Positions 11,406 to 24,200 of a stretch of DNA of 64,000 bases are shown here, piece after piece. The notes below the pieces were generated by a model, which was not told where the DNA came from, made no database searches, and saw nothing but the letters and a program-made list of their open reading frames with translations. Made by a program: the position numbers and the translations under genes. Within the stretch, counting starts at the first letter, position 1; each line of letters opens with the position of its first letter. Source of the DNA: Lineus longissimus (taxonomy: Eukaryota; Nemertea; Pilidiophora; Heteronemertea; Lineidae); the NCBI RefSeq assembly GCF_910592395.1, contig NC_088309.1, positions 19,408,599 through 19,472,598 of the forward strand, given 5' to 3'.

Positions 11406-12596
11406 GGCATTGAGACAGGATATAAGAGACAGCAACATTGTGATAACAGCCTAATATAGAGTGTCTTACTTGAAATACCAATGCTCATCTGCTAAACTTC
11501 CAACATTTTAACAAAATAAAAAGAGGGTTAAACAATTTCTGGACATCTGAAAGCATTAATCTCTCACTACCGGAACGTGATTTCAAGTGACAAATCTGAG
11601 CCATTCATGATATCAAAAAAATTCATATGGGGTTGTTGCTTTTCCCTCAAAGGACAAGTTATATGAATAAAAGTGTCATCTTGAAAACCACAGAGCCATC
11701 TATGAAACAGACAAATAACTATTATGTTGCACAAACTGCTAAGACATAATAATTCTGTGTGTGTTCAATAGGTGGCCACACTGGTATTTTGAGGGGCATT
11801 CAGGCATACAACTTGACCTATAAAGCTGGGTGTTGATTCAAAGGTCTTTTATGCAGTGGTCATCATGAACTCTGACCAGGACTCACCGTCAATTGAACAT
11901 CAAATACTATCATGCACCATTGAATATGGAATTCATGATAAAAGTTACATCGTGAATGGCCCAATGATTGATATATCTACAGTTACTCGTAAAATTTTAG
12001 ATTTTTCAGTGTTTTTGATCAGAGGTACATAGAATCATTTACAACACCTGTGCATTGGCTAAAAAACGTACTGTAGCAAAGGGCAAAATCAAGCATGTTC
12101 CTGTACAAAAGAAAACTGATTAACTGTCGTTTAAAAAACCTTCTCTTATGACAAATTCAGGACATGGCAAAAATGCCTAGCTATGAAATATCATGTATGT
12201 GGGGAAGTTCGGTGAAGTTGTTGTCTTTGGAATCATGATACCAGTATTATGATAAAGTTAACAGTAGGTAGGCCTAATGCGTACGCAGGTCCCCTCATTA
12301 GGAATACCCCATGCCTGTAAAAACATCGCCTCAGCTTCTTGCTGAAGGCCTCTGATGCAGAGATAATGCCGACTAAAAGGACTCACTAATAAGGAAAAAG
12401 ACTCAAAAGATCAAAGCACTTATTAATATATTCATTGTCCCTGCAGATGCATCTGGCTAACAGAGGTGTCAGCTAAGGGCGGTCCTACTGTACTGAGCAT
12501 TGTTGGAAAGTCAATTATCCCAAAAAGAAGAACACTTTTTGGGGGAGTTCGGTCAGCATGGCGAACCCGGATTCGGCTAAGAGACCCAATAACATG

Positions 12597-12678
12597 CCTA
12601 TAGTAGTTGGTATCCTCTGCCCACCTATAGCAGTTGGGATGCTCTAACTTCCTATAGTAGTTGGAATGCTCTCACAAT
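12597..12678 (+). repeat. Three-copy minisatellite of about 27 bp
   Basis: Three copies of CTATAGTAGTTGGTATCCTC variants in a row. Confidence 0.8.
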
Positions 12679-15299
12679 GTTTTAGACTACCTGAGGAAAT
12701 GGACCAGACTCTTCTACATTTAAATCAATCGGCATGATATCCTTAATATTATGACAATAAAAATCCACATGAATATAAACAAGTGAGTCAAAGTTGAGGA
12801 ATTTGATGCTGGTTAGCATAAGGGAAGTTCGGTGACTTTGTTGTTGGTATAGCAATTACTGTTACAGTCCCAGTTCACAAAAGCAGGCATCATCTTTAGA
12901 AACCACTAATTTTTGGATGTATTTGCTGCATGAAAAAACAGCCTCTAGGCCTGGAATTAACTTTTGTAATAATGCTTTGTAATCATTTCTATGAATTTGT
13001 TGGTTTACAGTAGTGAAGCTGGAAATACAGTAGAATCTCTCTATTTCCACATTTTATGCAAAGAAAATATTTCAATTAAGGAACGTTCACAATCATGAAA
13101 TTCAATCACACTTTTCTTCTACTGTACAATGTAATGTATGCATCGTAACTGAATAAACAATAGCATTAACTGATACCTGAAAAACAATCAGCATATTCTG
13201 CACCAAGTAAAAACAAAATGGATCAGGCTCAAAGAATGCTTTTATTTTTATCAATTGGCGAAATATCAAGGCAGAGCCAACACCAAAAACTACCTAAAAA
13301 CAGAAACTTGGCCTGTTGATAATTTCATTCGGTAGCCTGTTGAAGTCATCTTTTAAATGTGGTTAACCATAACTCATCTAGACTTTCATTCATGACTTTA
13401 GCACCAAGAAGCCATTAATGGACAACGGTTCCATTACAACACCCATTTTCTTCTTGTGATGAATTGTTTTTTGCTTCCTTGTCCGATGTAGAAATAATTG
13501 ACCAGAGACCTCAAACCAACAAAAAAACCTCCTAGACCAAAAAAAAGTTTAAGGGAAACCCTACACCCTGATAGAGATCACAGATTATGGTACTCCAGAA
13601 CTGAAAATTTGCTACTTTTTTACAATGTCTTCAAACTTCCCACTCCCTAATTGACCTCTTACATATTTTAAAAATCGGACAATACTGTCACAAATCGCTT
13701 CAACCCAACCAAATACATACATAATTTTATTGAAGCCTTTCTGGATACAGATGCAGAATTTGATCTTGGATTTCAGAGAAAATAAGACAAAGCAAAAGCC
13801 TGATGCCTATGGCAGTCAGGGCATCTACACATATTGTGCTTAAAACCAAAACTCAACAGATTTGGTTCTGCCCGAGGCAATTTTACAAGATGTATATATA
13901 AAGCAAACACCGCATCCATCTGAAAAATTTCTTGTTTACATTGCAGAATTACGATTAAAAAAAAAAATAATGCGTGTCTTTTTAATAATGCGTCACACTA
14001 TGCTCTAAATATCCTGGGCTAAGTATCCTTCATGACTATAAGCTCCTTACAATGGAGAACAGCATTTTTTTTCTATACCAACCATCACAGTACACTGTAA
14101 ACCCGGTGATACCTGTGGCCATTTGAAATTGCCACTTTCATGTACTTTTAATTTGGCGTTTTGACAACAATGTAACATATTTTCATTTAGATTTTCTTTT
14201 TTGTGACCGTATATAGTTGCGATTGTCTGTAAGCATGAAAATAAAAGTCGCACAAATATTTTCGGCTTTACTGTTAATTGCTACCGTACATGTACATATT
14301 CTATCATCCCAGAAGTGTTCAAATTATGCACAAATTATGCACCCTTGTGTGCAAATAGTGCACCTTTGTGTGCAAATTGTTCACTGTTGTGTGCACTGCT
14401 TTCACATATACACGTTAACGTCTGCTAGAAAATAGCACCAGATCCCTGTATAGTTCAGTTATAGTGATAAGATAATTCTCAGTGTTTTCGAACATTTTCA
14501 AGATGCCCTCGGATTCCTAAACATGTGCCCCAGCCTTCTTCCGCTTATCAGTTTATCTGCTCCTCTGCCCGATACAACCTGCTTTCAGTGTCTCCTCGCA
14601 TTTCAGAAACCTCTCATCATGGATTTTTTTTACATGACTCCCCGAATGAACAGCATTTAAAGTTCCAATGCCTTTTACACTGCCTCTATGTCAAAGTTAC
14701 ATTTTCCAGAGTATCAAAATCTGAACCGCTTTCCACGTATCATGTCATTTTAAAATTTGATCACCAGAACTTCTAGGTAGTGTTCTAGAACCATGTCTTT
14801 TCTAAATCTGAACCCCAGAACTCTCAGGTTGTTTTCTAATACAGTTACTAGCTAATTTCTCCAGATTAAGTCTTGGCAATTTCCCCCAAGGTCCACCTAA
14901 ATTTTTCCTTGTTGAATGTTCCATCAGATTGAAACTGACCACACAAGTCTCACATCTTCCCTAACCAGACTCGAATATCTCCTTTAGCACATGAAGAATA
15001 AGGACTATCAAAGCTCTGCACTTATTGCCCTGAAGAACTGAATAAACTTTGTCCTCAGTCATCTCCCTTCTCTCTGAAAATGCCTATCCTCCTCATTTCA
15101 CATCGCAGTCAAACTGGAACCAAACTATTTCTTCCGAATTCAACTCATCACACTGGATAATCTGAAGATAATCCATCGCTGACGACTCTGATAATGTCCC
15201 AATTGGTTTTGTACACACAGCCGCATCTACTCTCGAAGTTTATCATCATAAAATACTGGATATTCACACGATTTCATCGTTATTTCACGAACCAATTCT

Positions 15300-18200
15300 T
15301 CAAAACGGATGATCAAACAGCGACATAATGTTCCTGGTTGAGTGGAGGCGCCTATGACTCACTTTGAAAACTTGTAGGATCCTCATGAATGTGTATTGAT
15401 CGTAGACAGATCGTGAGGTGTTGCTAAGGTCGAATGGTTCTGAAAATGGACAATTTTATTTTAAGATTTTTGAACAGCTTGGGCTACCAGGCATTCGGGT
15501 CCTGATTTGTACCTCGGATTCTATTTCAGGAGAAACCGGAGAAGCTTGCAATAAACATTAACTCTAGCAAGACTGAGTCACTAGGGCTATAAACCCAATC
15601 AGTGCCTAACCGTAGTGGCACATAAAATACTTAACCTGCCTTAAGAGAAAGAATGACACCTCCAAATTCAGAGCAAAGGCTGAAGAAGGAGAAAGGTATT
15701 TCACTGTTCATCGCAACCATACTGGTCAAAGTACTCAGATCACTCTACTCATGTTTATTTGTAATATAGACAGTACTGCGAGAGGACAACCGGGGAACAA
15801 TTACACGCCTGATGAGCACTAACACCACAATATCTCAATGCGAAACATGAACATAACGACAGACCCTGGAACTGTTGGGTGCTTACCTTCTATGCAGAGG
15901 AATTTCCACTGAGCTGCAGGCCCTTGGAATGACTGTCGTGCTATGATGCGTTTGGGCACCTTCGTCCCTAATCGGATCGATATGACATCATTTTCGAAGC
16001 TGAAATTGAGAGGTCACTCATTAGCCTTGGCATGCAAGGACCTAAAGCAGATAGGTAGAGCCTGAGAGCCCTGACAGGCAGTCTACCTAAGAGTAGAGAA
16101 GCTCCAAGCCTTACAACCAAAAATCGAAGACGCCACCTTTCACTTGAGTACACCGGGACCAGCTGGGAATCGAACTCAGGCATCCGAGGTGGCAGGTGTC
16201 AATGTTTCCAAGGAGTCAGTACTCCCATTACCCTAATTCTAATGTTATACATGAGAATACATAACAGAGGAGCTTCAAGAGCTGGCTGTGTGTCACAGAA
16301 ATGTCTGTATACTTACTCAAACTTGCATGCGTAATATTCGAGGAAGCCTAGGAAGAGTTCTGCTAGCGTTTCCTTGTTCTTGGTCTGGAATTCTGGTAAC
16401 GTTTCAGCAAGTGATAGTGTGCGTACATCTCGTTCAAAACTGTATTTGTCCTAGTAGAAAAACAAGGATAGTGGTGAATTGTGAATCAATTGGTGTGAAG
16501 CAAGTTGAGCTGACTGATGCCAGCTTCTAATCATAGTTGTACTTGTCCTAGTAGAAACAAGGATTGCAGCAAATCTTAAATCAATTGGCATGAAGTTGAA
16601 CTGACTGATGCAAGCTTCTAATCACAGTTGTTTCAACCAGGCGACAACTTAAGCTTCTACCCGACTCTGTTGAAAAGAAGACGACTGGTTTGGAATCTGG
16701 GAATAGGAAGGCTGAAAACAAACTTACCGGTTCTAGTTTGTGGAGGGAGGGCAGTACTGGGGGATTACAACCACCTGAAAGAAGTAATGATAGGCATACA
16801 CTTGGAGGCATGTGGTTGGAAAATTTTCAGAATTTCATAAAAGAACTTATAAAAACACATTCAACTCTTCAGATTGAAAGTAGATTGGAATGGGTTTGAA
16901 TTTATGACCTCTTGTGCACTCTTACCACCAGAGTCAACCACTACACCACCATGCTGCTCTTAACATGAACATGTTAGGGATTCAGCAAACACTTCTCCAC
17001 AGTTTCAAATTAATGTCAAGTAGAGTCCTTAATAGAGAATGCATCCTTAATAGAGAGGTGATAGCTATTAATGGAGTTTCCACTGTTTATGTAAATGACC
17101 ACTAGAATGTAATACTTACATTGTAAGTAATGTAGGACCATCATACTTAATGAGTAACTGGATATCGTCATCTTTCTGGCGTCGTTGATATCATGAAACT
17201 GGGCCCAATGTTTCGTGAATAGCACCAGTGGTCGTACTCGCCAGTCCACTGAAAAGGTCAAAATGCAATATTGCAGGCTCAATGATGTGACATAGCAAAG
17301 GCCCAAGTTAGGGCCACAATGCCTAATGTCATGATGATTATGATGCGCTATTTTCCACGATTAATTTTCATCAATGCAACATTCAATCTAATTTGGCTAT
17401 ACCGTTTTAGTCATTGAGGGATTTAAAATCGGACTTACTTCTTGAATATGCTCCTAACAAGTGTGTGTTTCTGATACCAACTGAGTTGTTGACATTTAGA
17501 TCACATTCTACATTGCTGAAAAGAAAACACTGAGCACTGTAAATGTGGAACTAGTTACTATAAAAGGCATACTGCACAAAGTATAGGTATTAGAAATAGG
17601 CATCACCCAATACTTTGACACCCAATTAAAGCTCAAATGATATAAATAAGAATTTTACAAACGCTTCTGACATAGATTAAAATTACGTGCCGTCAAGTTC
17701 TATGTGAAATCAGGAAATAGTATTTGAGTTATAAGCCAAAAGACGGAAAAGGTTTGTGAGGTGCCACGCACTCATCTTTGGGTACTTACGCAATTTTATC
17801 CCTAAACTTCAGTATAGGAACTCGTGCTCTGATTAGTTCCATTTGTTTGATGAACGCTGAAAATAAAGACAACTTTGGGATTTGAATATTATAAGAAATG
17901 CGCATTACTTTGTATCTCATGATATGCAGGCTAATACAGAATGCATTCAGCAACATAAGAAAACGAAGAATAAAGTTTCCTTTTGAACAATACTTTCATT
18001 GTACATGTATGTTGCCCAGGGCACAACAGTTTGAACAGTACTCCAAGAACATGGCCTTTGCCTTAGGCAAAATGATCATGCAAAAATTTCAATCCAGCGC
18101 CAGAGACTCAGGGTTGGCATGGTTGTGGCTCGATGGTTGTGCTGTTGACGAACAGGTATTGTAAAGTTCCTTCATTTGATATCTGCATGACTTTGCAAAT

Positions 18201-21200
18201 GAAATCTTGTACATGTGTGGACTTACTGCATTTCTTAAGTGATTTCAGGAGCAGAGCCAAGATGTCTGTCGCTTCTTTTTTCTGGTCAATCTGGAAAAGG
18301 ATTAAAAAAAATTTCATTGAAATCTAACTTCTTCTACAGTGTCTTATACTGTAAAACCGAATGCCGAATCCAGAAATCAACCAAGGGGTTCACATACTGT
18401 GCTAATGAGCTCCACTTGGTCATTTCAGGCCAGTTGAAAAGCACCGAAACTTGAAACCCAAAGGACTAGTCTTGATTTTCAGGAACAACGAAATATGACT
18501 CGGCTATTGTTACCACCTACTATAAACATGATAAACCAGTAGATATTTTATAATCCCACTTTCAGAATACCATGTTCAATTTGGGAACCTTATCAGCCAT
18601 ATTCGCTTCAAATAATCATTACTGAATTGATAATTTAAAGATCTTAAATACCACATTCTAATGCAATTGTTTGACTAAAATTCGGATAGTTACTGCCTCC
18701 AGTAACTTGGTTGAAAATACAGATTTCGCAAACTTAATTCCTATTATTTTGTTGGTTGCCTGGCGACGGCTTTCTAAATTTCTCACAATTATTGGTGAAT
18801 CGCAGGGCAACTGGTAAAATATTTAGATTTTCTGACTTTTTTTGTATTAAAGTGGGAGAAAACAGCCGGCGATGAGATGTTTTAGTCATGAAATATGGCA
18901 CTTGAACAACGAAGACAAATGTTATAAAAGATGACAGAGGAGCAAACAATCTAACTGCAGTACAACCTCTCTACAAGGACACCCCCGGGACTGACAAAAG
19001 CTGTCCATGACAGAGAGGAGTCCTGATTACAGAGGTCAAATTGTACAGAAACAACATCTTTGGGTCCAAAAATCATTTCTTTATTGAGAGAGTCTCCTGC
19101 TAACTAAGGTGTCCGCAAAGGGATGTTCCACTTCTTCACGTGACATTTGAGAATCAATCGGTGTCAATCAATGTCAATCAGCGTCATTATCGTAAATATC
19201 AAATAACCATATTTGGTCAATATATCAGCACCATTGATTATCTTGTCCATCCATCGACAAGTTTATGTTTAACCCCTACAGCTGCAAATTTATTCTGATA
19301 TCAGCAGAGAAATAGGTTATTTACACTGACAAATTTTTGCACCTTTTAATTATAAGATTTGCGAAAACTTCTGAAAAAACCCATACTTACTGCTTTATGT
19401 GATAACATAAGGCACATGTCCAGATCACTGTAAACGCTACCAAAACCACTCATTGATGAGCCCACCATGTACAGACCACAATCTGAAATGTACAATGTAA
19501 CAATATGTTTACTATACCCATAGGGACATTTACACAGGACCACACCGATCCATCGATCCGGATCGGTCTAAACCAAAACGAATATGATCTGGCCTGGTCC
19601 ATTATGAGACTTACATCATTCATGATGTCGTGAGTGATGTGATGTGATCTGGCCTGGTTCGGTTTAGTCCCGTGTAAACTGCCCTAATATCTCTCAAACT
19701 TGGAAATTAGCACATCAAATTATTGTTTAGAAGATCTGTCCTGACAAATTCCTGCAACATACGACGTGTACTCAGTCACACCCATCCTCAACGCGTATGT
19801 GGCAGGGCTAACAAGTTTTATCTGCGATAATTCATCTTACACAGATACTCTTGCAGGATGGATAACTTAAACACCGGTCAGATTTGTACTCACAAGGAAA
19901 AATGCCCTTTGTGACCGTATATAATGCTTCTCTTAATCTCATTTTCTTCTGGTATGCTTCCTGAGTTTGTTGCTTGTCAAGGAAATGCTGCCATATGTGA
20001 TTCGTGATCTGGAATGAAAAAGATACTGAGTTCGTGAAGTAAAACAATAGCAAATACGCAATTTTTTACTTGGCATATGCTTAATTCTACCCTAGCTGCT
20101 GAAATTTGATGCCTGGTTTTGCATAAGAGAATTTTAGCGATTGAGTCGTGTTCAGACGATACCCTCATGGCACATTATAATACTGATTTCAGATTGGCTG
20201 TTTTCAATTGAAGATCCAAATGCACATCACCACAAACATTCCCGAGTGCTCTGCCTGAACTTATTTGGGAAAGTATATTTGACCTACAACCCTTAATATC
20301 TGGCCTCAATATCTGGCCTGTCTGGTGTACAAATGTATCATTCTCACGTGAATTTACATAACATTAAACCGACCGCTACAATATTTCCAAAGAAGATCTC
20401 ATCCCAAAATGTTAGTCGATTTGTTAGACTTTTTTCCCCACGCATATTTCAAATGATAGACCCAAAAGTAGATATTTGTTGAAGGAAACACTGTTGCTAT
20501 ACAAACATAATATTATACCAAACAGAACAGCTCCATGCCCAAGAGGCAAAATCAAAGTGCTGTGTCAGCTTATTTTTAAATGCAAACGCAAATTAAAGAG
20601 TTTTTATTGGAAAATGCATCAGGTTTTCTAAAATGCTAAGTATTAGCTAATAATCAATCAATCAATAACAATAATCAATCAAGTGATCGATAATTGCTCA
20701 ATCAATACACTCAAGGCAATCACAACAACATCGCACTGATCCCCTACTGATTAAGAGATCCATTTCATACGAAATTATCACAAACACAACGCAAACACCT
20801 CTTCCTCCACAAAAATACACAATAGCCATGACTGTGTATCATTTTTCACAAAGTGATTAAGAGTCAAGTTTAAAGGGGAAACAAATGACTGTATTTGAAC
20901 CCAGTGAAAGCCAAACAAGCACAAATTCATGCCAGAGGGGTTTGACTGAATCAAATGTCCATTCAGGCCACAGTCGATAATTTCTCTGCTTGTGTTTCTC
21001 GTTGTTTCACCATTTATGATTCACTTGGTATGATTCAAAGAAACAGGGTGGTGACAGATAACAAGAATACAAGTTGTTCACCTATTGATTATTCTATAAA
21101 AATTTCTTGGTACCAGAGGATGAATTAGATAGAAGCTGTGTTTCTGGCACACCCAGTGACATCATCACTGCAAGCTTATTCTTTTTATATTTCGAATTAA

Positions 21201-24200
21201 CTGCAGGCAACAGCCTTTTTCAGACAACCTTACCAAATGTGCACTCACATACCGAGAATGTAAACTTTAGATCTCGTTTTTAAAAGCCCAAGCAGGACAA
21301 CTTTAGAAAGTAGAAATGCTTGTACTAGCTCAACACTCACCTTTTGGTCTGGATGGGCGGCCACATGTGGAGGAGGCACCCGAACATCCTCAACTGGGTG
21401 TGTTTTCTTCACATCTCTGTTTTGGTAGTGATCGCGTGTGACATTGACCGCCAATAGATTGTTGCGATTGGGTCTAGAGTTGGGGACATGGTTGCCCTCG
21501 TCTCCACGGGAACGCTTTGCCGGTGATGGATCATCCCATTGTTCATAGTATTCATCATACTGGCGCCTGAAAGGAGATTGGAGGTTTCATTACTTGGAGA
21601 GAAAAATTGCCATAAAAAGGAACTACAGTGAAGCCTCCCTTAGCGAACACCTCTCTATTAAGGACAACCTCTCTATCAAGGACACTGGTTTTGGTCCCAA
21701 ATTGGTTGTTTCCATTCAATTTGACCTCTCTTATCAGGACACCTCTCTATAAAGTACAGCACTTGTCAGTCCCAAGGGTGTCCCTAGTAGAGAGGTTCTA
21801 CTGTATTCAAAAAACCTGAAAAGTACAAATGATGAAGTACATGTATGTTGGGCTGAGCTATGTATGGGCACGGTTGAAAAACTGTAAGCATGATGACCAA
21901 AAACGACATTCAGTCACTGGGCCAATATGGGGCCATGTTATTGTTAGAAACCAAAGTTATTCTTCTTCAGCGTTTGCTCTACACTTGGAGATGTTGTTCT
22001 CCAGGAAGCATTTCCCCTCCACATTCCTTCTGACAATTTGGACTCTTCATAAACCGCATAACAGACCAGATGAAATGGCCTTTCTGGGTGTAACACAGGA
22101 TATCGTTCGGCACTAAGGGCAAAAATTGACAAAGTCAAACAATAACACCAACAAATAAACAACATAGTCAAATGGCGAAGGCTGTGAAATGTTTGTAATA
22201 TAGATCAGGACTTCTGGACACACAAGAAATGAATTGGCCATTCTGTGGGTTACACGTGATATTGTAGGGCCAAAATAGACTAAGACAAACAACATCAACA
22301 CAAAGAAATAGGCCTGAACAACAACGATTAATTCCAATTTTCACATGATAAACCAAGATTCCTGGATGCACAAGAAATCACGTAACAAACCTGATGATAT
22401 GGCCATTTTGGGGGTAACACGTGACCTGTCGACATGGCATCGATGTGGGCATCAGCTTAAAGACCTCAACCTTCTTTACATCGAGGGGCAGGAACATCTG
22501 TGGCCGACGGCAGTAGCTACACTCATCATTTAACGAGCGACAACCATTCCATTGTAATCTCCCGATAAACTTATTGTTCCACCGATAACGGCATTCTACG
22601 TTCTGCGCGTAAATCAATTCTTTTGAATATTTAGCACGTATTTGTATACCATATAAAGCTAGGATTACATTCACGTTTGATCAATAGCAGGTATCTGGAG
22701 GTAATGAGGTACAGCGGCGATAATCGGTAAGATAGCAGTGAAACAATGCTTCAACCACGTGAATTATTCAAATCATAGCCGACGGCAATACTTTCAAGTG
22801 ACGAGTATGATATTCTAAGAAGCGTATCCAGGGTTTCTAACGTTTCTAATTTTTCCTGCAGGCGTTGCAGAGTTCAAACAGCGAAGTTTAATTGGAGAGA
22901 ACAATCGGACATTGATTGATCAGTTTAATATTCCATTACTTTTTTTTTCTTTTCCGCGATTCGAATCTACCGGTAATCAAGGGATCAAGAAAACAGAAAT
23001 GCAGTCTACCCAGCCGGCCACTGCTCCTGCCAATGTTTCAGAATAAGAATATGAACATCAGAAAAACACCGGCTGAACCTAGGCAACACTCTCTCTCAGG
23101 TTTACTGATTGGACTTTCACTCCACCTTTAGGCCTTGCCCACACAAGCCTAAGCATGTCCCACAGTCAACCTCATAACAAAACTTCCCTCCAATCGGAAT
23201 GACTTGCAACACATCTACATGTCAGCCCAAGAAGAAAACGTCCCTCACATTGGAACTTCCAGCAACACATCTATCATATCACTTATCAGCTTCAAAAACA
23301 AAACCTTTCTCTCACTGGAACTTCTGGCAAATTATACCTCCATGACTCTGTCTCTACATGATCAATAGAAATAAGAGGTTGCATCAGTGATTACTACAAT
23401 TTGAAAAATATTATAATACTGTGTTGTATAATGACATAACCTACGCATCATTCGCCCAAGGAGGATTTTTTTAATAATGTGCAATAAAAGTTGAGATTTT
23501 CCAATCATCAATAATGAAAACTCATGATCAGAGGCACCTAGTAATAAGAAATAACATCACACATCGATAAATGCAAAATCAGCATTTCTCAAAATAACCA
23601 CTGGCAAATAGACGAGAGAACCGAATAATATTGATTTTGCAAGCTGAAGTAGATGTACATGACAATGAATGAAGACTTTAGGGGAGTAAATCATTCATGT
23701 TCACTGCACCCATCCTTTTTGAAAAAATCTTTAAGTTAATAGAGTCCTCTCAATCAAGTCTTGCTTCAATCATGCAGTACAATCACTGTCAATTGAAACA
23801 ATTCCCATTTACACATGAAGGCATGCCGGCGGCCGAGGGGTAAAAATAGTGCCAGAATTCAGTCTCACAGTCTCTTTTTGAAATTGGTATCCACAAAACA
23901 ATTTGACCTAATCAAAATACTTGTGTACTACTACTGGACTTTTCTCTATCACTGGTGTACATTTTACTACAATCAAAGGGACTCGAAATACATGCATGGT
24001 GTCTTGCATTATCTTGGGTCCTGAAACGTAAGATCAGATCAAGTATTTTTTGTCTAGGTATCTTGCCTGGACTTGGAGCCTGAAACATGTGAAAAGTAAG
24101 AGCAGATCTAGATATCTTGCCCAAACTTGGGCCCTGAAAGGTAAGAGCAGATCAAGTATTTTTTGTCTAAGTATCTTGCCTGGACTAGGAGCCTGAAACA

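Larger units (their letters stand above)
9726..15299. other. Intergenic region between the 3' ends of GPN2 and GLD2
   Basis: About 5.6 kb of AT-rich DNA between two convergent genes. No exon with recognisable homology was found on either strand. It contains the hairpin near 10125, the X-box pair, a TTAA MITE, a short minisatellite at 12597-12678 and a threefold TGTGTGCAAAT/GTGCAC motif near 14325-14400, each noted where supported. The GLD2 3' UTR must begin just below 15300. Confidence 0.6.

Noticed and set aside
16885-16968. Possible functional tRNA gene on the minus strand
   Set aside because: A and B boxes are present but the acceptor, D and T arms do not pair and the B box is degenerate; a SINE head is the better call.
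22378-22674. 98-codon minus-strand frame with cysteines (NVECRYRW, DECSYCRRPQ) and flanking splice-like sites, considered as a GLD2 exon
   Set aside because: The exons at 24600-25570 and 21341-21566 join in phase without it, it has no GLD2 similarity, and part of it overlaps a threefold repeat.
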